The position numbers and the translations under genes are program-made. 64,000 bases of DNA from Sinanaerobacter chloroacetimidivorans (GTDB lineage: Bacteria; Bacillota; Clostridia; Peptostreptococcales; Anaerovoracaceae): contig NZ_JAGSND010000005.1 in NCBI RefSeq assembly GCF_018128545.1, positions 1 to 64,000 on the forward strand. The letters are read 5' to 3'. How positions within the stretch are numbered: the stretch's first letter is position 1; the number at the start of each line of letters is the position of its first letter. The notes beneath the pieces are model-generated. The model was not told where the DNA came from, ran no database searches, and saw nothing but the letters and a program-made list of their open reading frames with translations. This document shows positions 28,132 through 37,550 of the stretch, one piece after another.

Positions 28132-29253
28132 ATGATAAAATTCGATAATGTGACAAAAAAATACGGCCAAAGTGTGGTTTTAGACAATATTAGTTTTGAA
28201 ATTAAAGAAGGTGAATTTGCAGTACTGATAGGACCCAGCGGCTGCGGGAAAACGACAACGCTGAGAACGATCAATCGCTTGATAGAGCCTGATGGGGGAA
28301 AGGTTTCGATCAACGGCAAGGATATTACAAAGGTGAATCCCGTAGAACTGCGGAGGACCATCGGGTACGTGATCCAACAGATCGGACTGTTTCCAAATAT
28401 GACGGTGGAGCAAAACATCTCCATTGTTCCGAAACTGCTGAAGTATCCAAAGGAACAATGCAGGGAGATCACCCGGGAATTGCTGAATCTCGTCAATATG
28501 CCATACGAAGAAAATGCACATAAATACCCATCTGAGCTTTCCGGCGGGCAGCAGCAGCGAATTGGCGTTTTGAGGGCATTGGCGGCTTCGCCGCCTATCG
28601 TGCTGATGGATGAACCTTTTGGTGCGTTAGACCCAATTACGAGAGAAACCCTGCAGGAAGAAGTAAAAAGAATTCAAAAAAAGTTAAAGAAAACCATTGT
28701 TTTTGTTACCCATGACATGGATGAGGCCCTTAAAATGGCGGATACCATCGTCTTTATGAACGGCGGAAAAATTTTGCAAATGGCTTCGCCGGAAGAGATG
28801 CTGCAAAATCCTGCGGATCCGTTAATCTCCGGGTTTATGGGAAAACATGGCGGAGCATTAAACGTAAAACTCACAGCAGGAGATTTTATGCGTACCAGAG
28901 TTCTAAAAGCGCCGCGCAGCAATCAGACATTACAGTCCGTAGAGCTGATGCGAAACAGAGATGTGAACTCATTAGTGGTTGTGAATGATGACGATACCTA
29001 TGCAGGGACAGTATCCTTGGAAGCCATTAAGGCCTATGGGAAAGCGGGAAAAGAGATAGGCGAGATCATGACTGCGGAAGCCCCTGTTGTCAACCGTAAT
29101 GAGGATGCTCAGGAGACTTTTGAAAAACTGTACACTTCTCCGACAGGCTATGTAATCGTTTTAAATGATGATCAAACCGTTGCCGGACTTATTACGAAGA
29201 CCAGTATGGCAAAAGCCATGGGGCAGGCGTTGTGGGGGGAGATGACGTCATGA
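28132..29253 (+). CDS. opuCA: Osmoprotectant (glycine betaine/carnitine/choline) ABC transporter ATPase with CBS domains
   Basis: 373 residues from the ATG at 28132 (GGGGTGATT upstream); a longer frame starts earlier but would cross the promoter. Walker A is GPSGCGKTT, the signature LSGGQQQRIGVLRAL, Walker B IVLMDEPFGALDPITRE and the switch VFVTHDMDEAL. The last 110 residues form a CBS pair (LMRNRDVNSLVVVNDDDTYA, IMTAEAPVVNRNEDAQETF). CBS domains of OpuCA-type ATPases have been reported to bind c-di-AMP or sense ionic strength. It is the first gene of a four-gene operon with ATGA-type overlaps. Confidence 0.88.
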   Translation: MIKFDNVTKKYGQSVVLDNISFEIKEGEFAVLIGPSGCGKTTTLRTINRLIEPDGGKVSINGKDITKVNPVELRRTIGYVIQQIGLFPNMTVEQNISIVPKLLKYPKEQCREITRELLNLVNMPYEENAHKYPSELSGGQQQRIGVLRALAASPPIVLMDEPFGALDPITRETLQEEVKRIQKKLKKTIVFVTHDMDEALKMADTIVFMNGGKILQMASPEEMLQNPADPLISGFMGKHGGALNVKLTAGDFMRTRVLKAPRSNQTLQSVELMRNRDVNSLVVVNDDDTYAGTVSLEAIKAYGKAGKEIGEIMTAEAPVVNRNEDAQETFEKLYTSPTGYVIVLNDDQTVAGLITKTSMAKAMGQALWGEMTS

Positions 29254-29894
29254 GTTTTACAGAGTTTTTGATTCAGAACCAAAAGGATATCGTGAGCAGT
29301 CTGATTCGCCATATTCAATTGGTTGGGGTTGCTGTTGCAATCGGTATGGTGGTTGCTATCCCATTGGGAATTTTTCTGACCCGACATAAAAAAGCAGCAA
29401 ATGCAGTATTGGCATTTGTCGGAATGATACAAACCATTCCCGGACTTGTAATGCTGGGATTTGCATTGATTTTCCTGGGGATCGGTATCCTTCCTGCACT
29501 TGTGGTACTGGGCATTTATGCAATTCTCCCGATTTTACGCAACACATTTACCGGGATTACGGAAGTGGAGCCCAGCTATATTGAGGCAGCAAAAGGAATC
29601 GGTATGACGAAAGCACAGATTCTATATAAAGTAGAGCTTCCTCTGGCGATGCCTTCCGTGATCGGAGGTATTAGAATCTCAACGGTGTACACTGTAAGTT
29701 GGGCCACTCTGGCCGGCCTGATAGGCGCAGGAGGGCTGGGAGATTTGATTTGGACCGGTCTTTCCACTTACAATACCAATTTTATACTGGCCGGTGCCGT
29801 ACCATCCGCTATTATTGCGGTCCTGTTTAGCGGGCTGATCAGCGTGGTTCAGAGGGGATTAACACCCCGTGGTTTAAAGGGGGTGAGAATATGA
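29250..29894 (+). CDS. opuCB: Osmoprotectant ABC transporter permease 1
   Basis: About 214 residues with five or six membrane helices (IQLVGVAVAIGMVVAIPLGI and others). The EAA-loop is YIEAAKGIGMTKAQILYKVELP. The ATG at 29250 overlaps the ATPase stop (ATGA), which is why I prefer it to the ATG at 29232. Together with the second permease it forms a heterodimeric channel for betaine-like solutes. Confidence 0.88.
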   Translation: MSFTEFLIQNQKDIVSSLIRHIQLVGVAVAIGMVVAIPLGIFLTRHKKAANAVLAFVGMIQTIPGLVMLGFALIFLGIGILPALVVLGIYAILPILRNTFTGITEVEPSYIEAAKGIGMTKAQILYKVELPLAMPSVIGGIRISTVYTVSWATLAGLIGAGGLGDLIWTGLSTYNTNFILAGAVPSAIIAVLFSGLISVVQRGLTPRGLKGVRI

Positions 29895-30496
29895 GCAGTA
29901 TCTTTCCCCTGATTATTGAGCATTTACTTATCGTTCTTGCAGCTACTGCAATCTCTGTTGTAATTGGGGTAGGCCTCGGCATTGTTGCTTATTGGGTTCG
30001 CTACGTCGATAAACTGATTCTTTGGCTTGCCGAGGTGATACAAACGATCCCCTCTCTGGCATTGCTGGCATTGCTGATGATCCTGTTCGGACTTGGCAAC
30101 GTAACGATCATTGCAGGACTTGTGCTATATGCATTGATGCCTATTATCAGAAATACCTATACCGGCTTGGAAACGGTATCGCCTCCGATCAAGGATGCGG
30201 CCAGGGGAATGGGTATGAATAAGCTTCAAAGACTGGTAAAGGTAGAGCTGCCTCTTTCATTTCCCCTGATTTTCTCAGGAATTAGAATTGCTGTGGTGAA
30301 TTCATTATCAATTGCAGTTATGGGCGTTCTGATTGGGGCAGGCGGACTGGGATATCCGATTTATCGCGGAATCCAGACCCATAGTATGGAGCGCATCCTT
30401 ATGGGAGCCGTTCCGGTTGTACTGATGGCACTTGTATTTGATTACTTCATGACCAAAATAGAGAGGCGGATGGTAAAAAGAGCTGCATCTGCATAA
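29891..30496 (+). CDS. opuCD: Osmoprotectant ABC transporter permease 2
   Basis: 201 residues, membrane-embedded, with the EAA-like loop IKDAARGMGMNKLQRLVKVELP. It overlaps the previous permease by the ATGA arrangement, so the two are coupled. In Bacillus OpuC the order is CA-CB-CC-CD; here both permeases precede the binding protein, as in several other Firmicutes operons. The function is the second half of the transport channel. Confidence 0.87.
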   Translation: MSSIFPLIIEHLLIVLAATAISVVIGVGLGIVAYWVRYVDKLILWLAEVIQTIPSLALLALLMILFGLGNVTIIAGLVLYALMPIIRNTYTGLETVSPPIKDAARGMGMNKLQRLVKVELPLSFPLIFSGIRIAVVNSLSIAVMGVLIGAGGLGYPIYRGIQTHSMERILMGAVPVVLMALVFDYFMTKIERRMVKRAASA

Positions 30497-30537
30497 TTGT
30501 GCAGTGAACTGTTTTAAATGAAAAGGAGGATATTATT

Positions 30538-31431
30538 ATGAAATTGAAAAGGACTTTAACTGCTGCGGTTGTTTTACTGATCGTAGGGGCGGTGACCCTT
30601 ACCGGATGCGGTAAGGACAATGAAATTGTAATAGGATCCAAGGATTTCGGAGAGAACGTGGTATTAGGAGAGATGTTTGCTCAATTGATAGAAACCAATA
30701 CCGATTTGAAAGTAAACAGAAAGCTGAACATGGGCGGTACCTTTGTATGCTTTGAAGCCATTAAGAACGGTGATATTGATATTTATCCGGAATATACCGG
30801 AACCGGGTTAACAGCCCAATTAAAGATGGATGTCATCACGGATTCCGATGAAGCCTATCGGGTGGTTTCTGAAGAATTCGGGAAACAATTTGATATCAAA
30901 TGGTTAAAGCCGCTGGGGTTCAATAATACCTATACCTTGGCAGTAACCAATGAAGTGTATGAACAATATGGTGTGGAAACTTACAGCGACCTGGCGAAAG
31001 TATCGGAAAATCTGATCTTCGGCGCCGAACATGAATTTTTTGACAGGCAGGACGGTTATGACGGCCTTGTGGCCCTTTATGGCATAAAATTTAAAAGTGA
31101 TCCGAAAAAAATGAATGTGTCGCTGAAATATCAGGCTATCGGAAAAGGGGATATGGATGTTACGGACGCATTTTCTACGGACGGGCCAATCAAGCAGTAC
31201 AACCTCAAGGTTCTGGAAGATGACAAAAACTTTTTCCCGCCTTATTATGCAGCACCGATTGTAAGAAATGAAACCCTGGAAAAACATCCTGAACTGGAGG
31301 ATGTCTTGAATCAGCTGGCCGGGTTGATCGATGATTCAACCATGACGGATTTAAACTATAAAATTGATGTTGAAGGTAAATCCATTGAAGCTGTCGCAAA
31401 AGAATTCTTAAATGCCAAGGGACTTATCTAA
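30538..31431 (+). CDS. opuCC: Osmoprotectant-binding lipoprotein (OpuCC-like)
   Basis: 297 residues. A lipoprotein signal ends at Cys in VTLTGCGKDNEIV. The mature part has the OpuAC/ProX pattern: VIGSKDFGENVVLGEMFAQL, then GDIDIYPEYTGTGLTAQL and KGDMDVTDAFSTDGPI. Aromatic residues in the last two segments would form the box that holds quaternary ammonium groups (betaine, carnitine or choline; not distinguishable here). AAAAGGAGG precedes the ATG. Last gene of the operon. Confidence 0.88.
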   Translation: MKLKRTLTAAVVLLIVGAVTLTGCGKDNEIVIGSKDFGENVVLGEMFAQLIETNTDLKVNRKLNMGGTFVCFEAIKNGDIDIYPEYTGTGLTAQLKMDVITDSDEAYRVVSEEFGKQFDIKWLKPLGFNNTYTLAVTNEVYEQYGVETYSDLAKVSENLIFGAEHEFFDRQDGYDGLVALYGIKFKSDPKKMNVSLKYQAIGKGDMDVTDAFSTDGPIKQYNLKVLEDDKNFFPPYYAAPIVRNETLEKHPELEDVLNQLAGLIDDSTMTDLNYKIDVEGKSIEAVAKEFLNAKGLI

Positions 31432-31539
31432 AGACAGGATAAAATACCCAGCATGAAGCCCTAATAAATTTATAAGACTTATTTAAAATTAAAGTAAAAT
31501 ATCCTGCATAAAGACGTAAGAGAAGGAGAGAAACGATCA

Positions 31540-32715
31540 ATGCTATTAGAAACCATTACTGATTTCATCGGTACCACGGGCATTATGAATATGGAATATA
31601 AAAATGCCATCATGATTGTGGTAGCCCTTATATTCCTATTTCTGGCCATAAAGAAAGGCTTCGAACCATTATTGCTGGTTCCCATTGCCTTTGGGATGCT
31701 GCTGTCCAATCTTCCCATGACGGGAATTTTTGAACATACGGTGACAGCCTTCGACGCTTATATTGATCCAAGCCATCCGGAAACCACAGGCGGCCTGTTC
31801 TATCTGTTTTATTCCTTTAATAAGCTTGGGATATTTCCTCCTCTTATTTTTCTGGGAATCGGCGCAATGACGGATTTTGCACCTCTTATTGCCAATCCGA
31901 AATCCCTGCTCCTTGGTGCGGCGGCACAATTTGGAATCTTTTTCACGTTTCTGGGCTCTATCCTGTTTTTCAACTTTAATGCCCAGGAAGCAGCAGCGAT
32001 TGGTATTATAGGAGGAGCCGACGGCCCCACGGCCATATTTCTTACCACCAAATTAGCGCCGCACCTATTGGGAGCCATCGCGGTTGCTGCCTATTCCTAC
32101 ATGGCCCTGGTTCCGGTGATTCAGCCTCCTATTATGAAGGCACTGACTACAAAAAAAGAACGTGTTATTAAAATGGAGCAACTCAGAACCGTAAGCCAGA
32201 GAGAAAAAATTCTATTCCCGATTCTGGTTACTGTGGTAGTGGTTTTGATTCTGCCTGCTGCAGCACCGTTGGTGGGAATGCTGATGCTGGGTAATTTGTT
32301 CAAGGAAAGCGGAGTGACGGCCAGATTGTCGGACACTGCTTCCAATGCATTAATTAATATCGTCACGATTTTACTTGGAATATCGGTAGGAGCATCCGCA
32401 CAGGGCCCAACCTTCCTGGTCCCCGCAACGATACAGATTATCGTACTTGGTATTCTGGCATTTTGCGTCGGCACTGCAGGTGGCGTACTTCTTGCCAAAC
32501 TTATGAATGTGTTAACCGGCGGAAAAATCAATCCTCTTATCGGCTCTGCCGGGGTATCTGCCGTTCCTATGGCGGCAAGAGTTTCTCAAAAGGTAGGGCA
32601 ACAATATAATTCTACGAACTTTTTGCTTATGCATGCCATGGGCCCCAATGTTGCAGGGGTCATTGGCTCTGCAGTAGCAGCAGGTGTTATGTTATCCATG
32701 TTTAGTGGATACTAA
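31540..32715 (+). CDS. Sodium-translocating decarboxylase beta subunit (OadB/GcdB/MmdB family)
   Basis: 391 residues, entirely membrane-embedded. The family hallmark [19 protein letters not shown] with the Na+-binding aspartate is present, as is the C-terminal [19 protein letters not shown]. In oxaloacetate, glutaconyl-CoA or methylmalonyl-CoA decarboxylases this subunit couples decarboxylation of biotin-CO2 to Na+ export. No carboxyltransferase, biotin carrier or delta/gamma subunit is adjacent, so the subunit either works with genes elsewhere or has another role. GAGAAGGAGAG is upstream and a strong terminator follows, so it is monocistronic. Confidence 0.87.
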   Translation: MLLETITDFIGTTGIMNMEYKNAIMIVVALIFLFLAIKKGFEPLLLVPIAFGMLLSNLPMTGIFEHTVTAFDAYIDPSHPETTGGLFYLFYSFNKLGIFPPLIFLGIGAMTDFAPLIANPKSLLLGAAAQFGIFFTFLGSILFFNFNAQEAAAIGIIGGADGPTAIFLTTKLAPHLLGAIAVAAYSYMALVPVIQPPIMKALTTKKERVIKMEQLRTVSQREKILFPILVTVVVVLILPAAAPLVGMLMLGNLFKESGVTARLSDTASNALINIVTILLGISVGASAQGPTFLVPATIQIIVLGILAFCVGTAGGVLLAKLMNVLTGGKINPLIGSAGVSAVPMAARVSQKVGQQYNSTNFLLMHAMGPNVAGVIGSAVAAGVMLSMFSGY

Positions 32716-32758
32716 ATGATTACTTTAATTATTTAGGTCTCTAAAATCATTTTTATGA

Positions 32759-32808
32759 AGGAAGCAGGTTTCTTTGTTGTGCTGGCAAGGAAGCCTGCTT
32801 CCTTTTTG
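32759..32808 (+). terminator. Terminator after the decarboxylase beta gene
   Basis: AGGAAGCAGG (32759-32768) pairs with CCTGCTTCCT (32794-32803), followed by TTTTT. Confidence 0.85.
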
Positions 32809-32843
32809 CTGTATGCAAATTTTCTTGCAGTATAAATCATATA

Positions 32844-32872
32844 TTGACAAGAGAAAATCCAAAGCGTAAAAT
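32844..32872 (+). promoter_or_regulatory. Sigma-A promoter of ald
   Basis: -35 TTGACA (32844-32849), 17-nt spacer, -10 TAAAAT (32867-32872). It implies a leader of about 205 nt before the ald start. Confidence 0.65.
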
Positions 32873-32907
32873 ATGGAATTGAGAAGAGAAAACGGACTAA
32901 TAATTAA

Positions 32908-32990
32908 GGACTATACATATCTATTGCGGAATTTTTATTACTATATTTAAAATAGTCCGGAAAAATTACATTGCAATCTCGTCTGCAATG
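32908..32990 (+). promoter_or_regulatory. Structured ald 5' leader
   Basis: Two inverted repeats lie in the leader: GGACTAT (32908-32914) / ATAGTCC (32952-32958) and CATTGCA (32969-32975) / TGCAATG (32984-32990). No known riboswitch class is recognised. Confidence 0.4.
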
Positions 32991-33083
32991 CCTTGAAGTT
33001 TAATAATTTCGGCATATCGGCATAAGATGGGGACAGCAACCAATACTAACCATATTGTGAGCTTATTTTTAAGGAGGATTGAA

Positions 33084-34202
33084 ATGATTATCGGAGTACC
33101 AAAAGAAATCAAAAATAATGAAAACAGAGTAGGAATGACACCCGGCGGAGCAAAGGCCTATATCAGAAAAGGGCATAAGGTTTTAGTCGAGACACACGCC
33201 GGCGAAGGCAGCGGATTTACAGATGAAGAATATAAAAGCGTCGGCTGTGAGATTTATACCGATGTAACAAAACTCTTTGCAGATGCGGAAATGATCGTGA
33301 AAGTAAAAGAACCATTGGCATCTGAATATGGGCTTTTTAAAGAAGGTCAAATCCTATACACCTATCTTCATCTTGCACCGGCTCCCGAATTGACAGAAGC
33401 CCTTTTAAAAGCTAAGGTAAAGGGCGTTGCTTTTGAAACCGTTCAGCTTCCAAGCGGAGAGCTTCCGCTGCTGACACCGATGAGTGAAGTGGCCGGAAGA
33501 ATGTCCATTCAGGTTGGAGCAACTCTGCTTCAGAAATACAATGGCGGTCTCGGCGTATTGCTAGGAGGCGTACCGGGTGTTGCACCTGCGGAAGTTGTGA
33601 TTATTGGCGGAGGAAAAGTAGGAACCAATGCTGCAAAGATGGCAGTCGGCATGGGTGCAAGAGTCACGATTCTGGATATGAGCCTTAGCAGACTGGCTTA
33701 CCTGGATGATATTTTCAACGGAAGAGTCACAACACTGGTATCAAACGAATACAATCTTGAAGATTCCGCAAAGAAGGCTGATTTACTGGTAGGCTGTGTG
33801 TTGGTACCGGGAAGTGCAGCTCCGAAGGTTGTCAGCGAGGATATGGTAAAGCAAATGAAGAAGGGTTCCGTTATCGTAGACGTAGCCATTGACCAGGGGG
33901 GATCCATCGCTACCATCGACAGAGTGACAACTCACGATAATCCTTCCTATGAGAGCCATGGAGTGGTTCATTATTCTGTGGCCAACATGCCCGGAGCGGT
34001 TCCAAGAACCTCAACCATTGCACTGGAAGGCTCCACACTTCCTTACGGTTTGCAGCTAGCTGACAAGGGATTGGAGCAGGCAGTTCTGGATAATCCGGCA
34101 CTGATGAAGGGCTTGAATGTTTATGAAGGCTTCGTAACTTATAAAGGTGTGGCAGACAGCTTAGAGTTACCTTATGTTGATCCATATACTTTAATTAAAT
34201 AA
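33084..34202 (+). CDS. ald: Alanine dehydrogenase
   Basis: 372 residues, the normal length. It interconverts L-alanine and pyruvate plus ammonia with NAD. Visible signatures are [20 protein letters not shown], the catalytic-lysine/histidine segment [15 protein letters not shown], and the Rossmann [20 protein letters not shown]. The start at 33084 has AAGGAGG upstream, whereas the longer frame from 33027 lacks one. Monocistronic, with a long structured leader and a terminator after it. The role is likely alanine use as carbon and nitrogen source, or during sporulation. Confidence 0.95.
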   Translation: MIIGVPKEIKNNENRVGMTPGGAKAYIRKGHKVLVETHAGEGSGFTDEEYKSVGCEIYTDVTKLFADAEMIVKVKEPLASEYGLFKEGQILYTYLHLAPAPELTEALLKAKVKGVAFETVQLPSGELPLLTPMSEVAGRMSIQVGATLLQKYNGGLGVLLGGVPGVAPAEVVIIGGGKVGTNAAKMAVGMGARVTILDMSLSRLAYLDDIFNGRVTTLVSNEYNLEDSAKKADLLVGCVLVPGSAAPKVVSEDMVKQMKKGSVIVDVAIDQGGSIATIDRVTTHDNPSYESHGVVHYSVANMPGAVPRTSTIALEGSTLPYGLQLADKGLEQAVLDNPALMKGLNVYEGFVTYKGVADSLELPYVDPYTLIK

Positions 34203-34217
34203 TAGCTTGTAACAATC

Positions 34218-34272
34218 ACAAAGCATTTTTTCTCCGCATTTTCCCCTGGAGAAGAAGTGCTTTGTTTTTTTG
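34218..34272 (+). terminator. Terminator after ald
   Basis: ACAAAGCA (34218-34225) pairs with TGCTTTGT (34258-34265), with inner CTCC/GGAG pairing, followed by a T-run. Confidence 0.8.
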
Positions 34273-34444
34273 TCCACCTTCCGATCCGCTTGACAGAGCG
34301 ATTCTTTTGCGGGTGCTTCGCGGATCCTGTTCCAACCGGTTTGATTCGGTCCTGTAAAGCCCCAATTCCTGCCAATATATTCATTGACACCTTTTTCATC
34401 CTATTATAAACTGATTTCATAACTCTGTTAGAAAGAGGTCCTCT

Positions 34445-36031
34445 ATGAATTTATTTTCGGCGATTTCAATTATTGCGAGTGTTGTTTACTTATATATAGG
34501 TTTTTATGGCTTTCAGCTGGAAAAGAGAAATAGAATACATATTTTGTTTTTGTTGTTTTGCCTGGGTATGGCCGTATGGTCCTTCGCCTATGCCTTTGTT
34601 TATCTTGACGATGAACAGAAGTACATATGGATGAAGATCTCGGCTCTGGGTTGGTGTACCTTCAGCTCCTTTGTTTTGCATCTGGTCCTGGTATTTACGG
34701 AAAATAAGCTGTCGAAAAACTTATTGCCGCAGATCGCACTCTACGTTCCCAGTGCTGTTTTTTTCTATATCAGCGTGGTTCTTTATCAAGGGGGAACCAT
34801 GCCGTCCAGGGCCGTTGAGAAATTTTTTTATGTCGGCGACTTTGTTTACCATTCTGCCTTTCTCCTGACGAGCATTGTGTTGATGCTGATATGGGGGCTT
34901 AGATCCAACCAGATCAGAAAGAGGAAGCAGGCTAAAATCATAGTGGCAGCAAGTCTGACTCCGTTCACCTTAAACCTGATCACACAAACTTTATTGCCTG
35001 CCATCGGCATCAATTTTTTCCCGCGCATGGGACAAATCTACACGCTGATTTTAATTTTTGCCGTCTATTACGCCATGATAAAATATCGGCTGTTTGCCAT
35101 CAATCCGAAGGTTCTTGTAGAAGAGCTCCTGCAGGAAATGATGGATCTGGTTATTCTGGTTTCGCCCGAAGGAAGAATTGTACAGGTGAATGACAGTGCC
35201 GAGAGATTACTTGGCTACTCGAAAAGCGAGCTGAAAGATCAGCCCCTTTCCTGCCTCCTGGATACGGAAACAACGGAAGAGATTCTAAAGTACCATCAAA
35301 AATCCGGAATTCATCGCTTCTATGAAAAAAGCTGCAGGAAGAAGACGGAGGGGCAGGTGCCAGTGAATTTATCCTGCTCTTTTCTCATCGATCCTGTGAT
35401 AAAGGATACTCTTGGCATTATCATTCTTGGGCAGGATATTTCTCTGCTGAAAAAACTTGAGCAGGAAATAAAGGAACATAAGATGGCTGAAGAATACATA
35501 TTATTCATGGCAGATCATGACAGCTTGACAGGGCTGCCGAACAGGAAGCACTATTATCAGGCTTTACGCCGGTTTTTGGAGAAGGGGGCCGAAACAAAGA
35601 CTCAATTTGCCGTCCTCTTTTTAGACTTGGACAACCTAAAAGAAATCAACGATACCTACGGCCATGAAGCAGGAGATATCCTGCTCCGCAAAGTGGGCAA
35701 CCGAATGAAGGCGTCCATTACGGAAAAAGATTTGGCAGCCAGAATTGGCGGTGATGAATTTACTCTTTTGCTGGCAGATATACAGAACAAAGAAGAGGCA
35801 ACCCTGGCAGCAGACAAGCTCCTTGAAAGAATCAATCAGCCTATCACCATTTATGGAAATACCGTTTCAGTCAGTGCCAGCATCGGAATCAGTATCTATC
35901 CTGAGGATGGAGAAAATGCGGACCTTCTGGTGAAAAAAGCGGATCACCAGATGTATATTGCGAAAAAACAGAAGAAGAACATGACGGCGGAAAGTCCGGA
36001 CCGGAAATTTGCTTTCAGATCCATTCGGTGA
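34445..36031 (+). CDS. Membrane diguanylate cyclase (7TM-PAS-GGDEF)
   Basis: 528 residues. The first 220 contain seven or so membrane helices like the histidine-kinase N-terminal 7TM domain. A PAS domain follows (MDLVILVSPEGRIVQVNDSAERLLGYS, about residues 237-350), then GGDEF (about 360-520). Catalytic motifs are DHDSLTGLPNR, FLDLDNLKEINDTYGHEAGD and RIGGDEF. It should make c-di-GMP from two GTP. The inhibitory RxxD site five residues before GGDEF reads TEKD, so product inhibition by the usual I-site is probably lost. No EAL domain. The sensed signal is unknown. Confidence 0.88.
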   Translation: MNLFSAISIIASVVYLYIGFYGFQLEKRNRIHILFLLFCLGMAVWSFAYAFVYLDDEQKYIWMKISALGWCTFSSFVLHLVLVFTENKLSKNLLPQIALYVPSAVFFYISVVLYQGGTMPSRAVEKFFYVGDFVYHSAFLLTSIVLMLIWGLRSNQIRKRKQAKIIVAASLTPFTLNLITQTLLPAIGINFFPRMGQIYTLILIFAVYYAMIKYRLFAINPKVLVEELLQEMMDLVILVSPEGRIVQVNDSAERLLGYSKSELKDQPLSCLLDTETTEEILKYHQKSGIHRFYEKSCRKKTEGQVPVNLSCSFLIDPVIKDTLGIIILGQDISLLKKLEQEIKEHKMAEEYILFMADHDSLTGLPNRKHYYQALRRFLEKGAETKTQFAVLFLDLDNLKEINDTYGHEAGDILLRKVGNRMKASITEKDLAARIGGDEFTLLLADIQNKEEATLAADKLLERINQPITIYGNTVSVSASIGISIYPEDGENADLLVKKADHQMYIAKKQKKNMTAESPDRKFAFRSIR

Positions 36032-36068
36032 TAGAATAGAAGAAAGCATAAGAAGGAGAATTGTAGAT

Positions 36069-36719
36069 ATGGCGAAATTGAACACAGTACTTTTTGACTT
36101 TGATGGTACTGTAATGGACACAAACAATGTAATCATCCAATCCTGGCAGCATACCTTCCAAACGGTGGAGGGAAAGGAGCGAACACAGGAAGAGATTGTA
36201 AAAACCTTTGGGGAGCCCCTCTTTATCACCATGGAAAGAGTACTTCCTCAGATTCCGGTAGAAGAAGGGGTATCCATCTATAGAGGTTACCACTATGATC
36301 ATTTCAGTGAATTGATCAGTATTTTTCCCGGTATGCTGGAGTTACTGCAGGAACTGAAAACGAGAAATTTCAAAGTTGGCCTGGTTACTTCAAGACTGAA
36401 GCAGACGACCGAAATCGGTTTGAAGAAATATGATATGGAACAATATTTTGATACCATTGTCACCTGTGAAGATTGTGAAAAACATAAGCCGGACCCGGAA
36501 CCCGTGCTCATCGCCCTGGAGAGATTGGGTTCAAAGCCGGAAGAGACCGTCATGCTGGGAGACAGCATGTTTGATATTCTCTGTGCCAGAAGTGCCGGGG
36601 TAAAGGCTGCTCTTGTGGGATGGGCTCTCGCAGTAAGCGAAGAGGATAAGGCAGGGGCTGACGCACCGGATCTGATCATAGAAACAGCGGAAGAACTTCT
36701 GAACTTCCTGGAGCAATAG
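36069..36719 (+). CDS. ppaX: HAD-family phosphatase, PpaX-like pyrophosphatase
   Basis: 216 residues from the ATG at 36069 (AGAAGGAGAA upstream), the same length as Bacillus PpaX. HAD motifs: LFDFDGTVMDTN (motif I), VTSR (II), KHKPDPEP (III) and MLGDSMFDI (IV). PpaX hydrolyses pyrophosphate made by HPr kinase/phosphorylase; other members of this subfamily are phosphoglycolate-phosphatase-like. hprK is not in the window, so the name is tentative. It begins 37 nt after the cyclase stop and could be co-transcribed. Confidence 0.7.
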   Translation: MAKLNTVLFDFDGTVMDTNNVIIQSWQHTFQTVEGKERTQEEIVKTFGEPLFITMERVLPQIPVEEGVSIYRGYHYDHFSELISIFPGMLELLQELKTRNFKVGLVTSRLKQTTEIGLKKYDMEQYFDTIVTCEDCEKHKPDPEPVLIALERLGSKPEETVMLGDSMFDILCARSAGVKAALVGWALAVSEEDKAGADAPDLIIETAEELLNFLEQ

Positions 36720-36722
36720 ACG

Positions 36723-37457
36723 TTAGAAATCCATGACGATGTGGAAGGACACATCGTCTTTTGTATTATTACAACCACGGAAGAATATTCTGTTTCCGTC
36801 ATAGGCTTTTTCTACGGTAAACGCATCACCGTCCCGAAGCTCGGATGAGAAGTAGATGTCCATTCTTTTTAAATTTATTAAATCTTCCTGTTCCTTGGAA
36901 GTAAAGGAATCGTAGGCAAATTCCACATAACGGCAATTGTTTACGTGACCCAGGCAGTCAATATGGCTGGGATGGACTCTTCGCTTTTCCGTAGGGGTAT
37001 AGTCACGTTCGTCCTTCAAGCTGGGACTGGCCTCTGTCATAAAGAATTCATGGGGTTCGGGCATCCTGAAAGGCGCTTCTTTCTTCCGGTACACGGTGCG
37101 CTTTTCTATATCCAATAGTACGGAATGGCTGGAACCCTTGAATATCACTTTGCCTTCCCGGTTTTTAAATACCAGCTCACGCCGGAAATAGGGGCCGCGA
37201 TGCTGGGAATACCAGGTGCTGCCATAAAGCATCATGCCGCTGGTAATGGGAGCTTCTATTTCCACCGACATAGAAATCAAAGCCCAGGCCATGCCGTATT
37301 TCATGGTGGTTTCCACATTTGCACTGAAATCCGTCAGGTGGCGCTCTATCATTTGCTCGAATAGAGTCTGGTAGGCATAGGGCTTTAACTGGAGATATTG
37401 GTTAAACAAAGAGACCGTAGCCTCCAATTCATAAGTACAATCTTTTTCCGCTTTCAT
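36723..37457 (-). CDS. Acyl-ACP thioesterase
   Basis: 244 residues with a double hotdog fold of the FatA/bacterial acyl-ACP thioesterase type. The conserved second-half block is HIDCLGHVNNCRYVEFAYDS, with the Asn/His catalytic region, and WALISMSVEIEAPI lies in the first half. It would release free fatty acids from acyl carrier protein. It is convergent with the phosphatase gene, only 3 nt separating their stops. A 15-bp palindrome lies upstream at 37504-37518 and may be an operator. Confidence 0.8.
   Translation of the reverse strand: MKAEKDCTYELEATVSLFNQYLQLKPYAYQTLFEQMIERHLTDFSANVETTMKYGMAWALISMSVEIEAPITSGMMLYGSTWYSQHRGPYFRRELVFKNREGKVIFKGSSHSVLLDIEKRTVYRKKEAPFRMPEPHEFFMTEASPSLKDERDYTPTEKRRVHPSHIDCLGHVNNCRYVEFAYDSFTSKEQEDLINLKRMDIYFSSELRDGDAFTVEKAYDGNRIFFRGCNNTKDDVSFHIVMDF
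36735..36762 (+). terminator. Terminator of the PpaX-like gene, inside the convergent gene's 3' end
   Basis: GACGATGTG (36735-36743) pairs with CACATCGTC (36750-36758), followed by TTTT. It lies within codons of the thioesterase gene on the other strand. Confidence 0.65.
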
Positions 37458-37503
37458 TTTTGTCCTCTGTTTCTGCTAAATTGGGATTCTGCTTCATGGT
37501 AAC

Positions 37504-37518
37504 CGATTTGACAAATCG
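37504..37518. promoter_or_regulatory. 15-bp palindrome, possible operator
   Basis: CGATTTG-A-CAAATCG is a perfect odd palindrome in the region where the minus-strand thioesterase promoter should lie. The regulator is unknown. Confidence 0.35.
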
Positions 37519-37550
37519 TACCGTTCAGTACCATATTACCACTATTTGAC

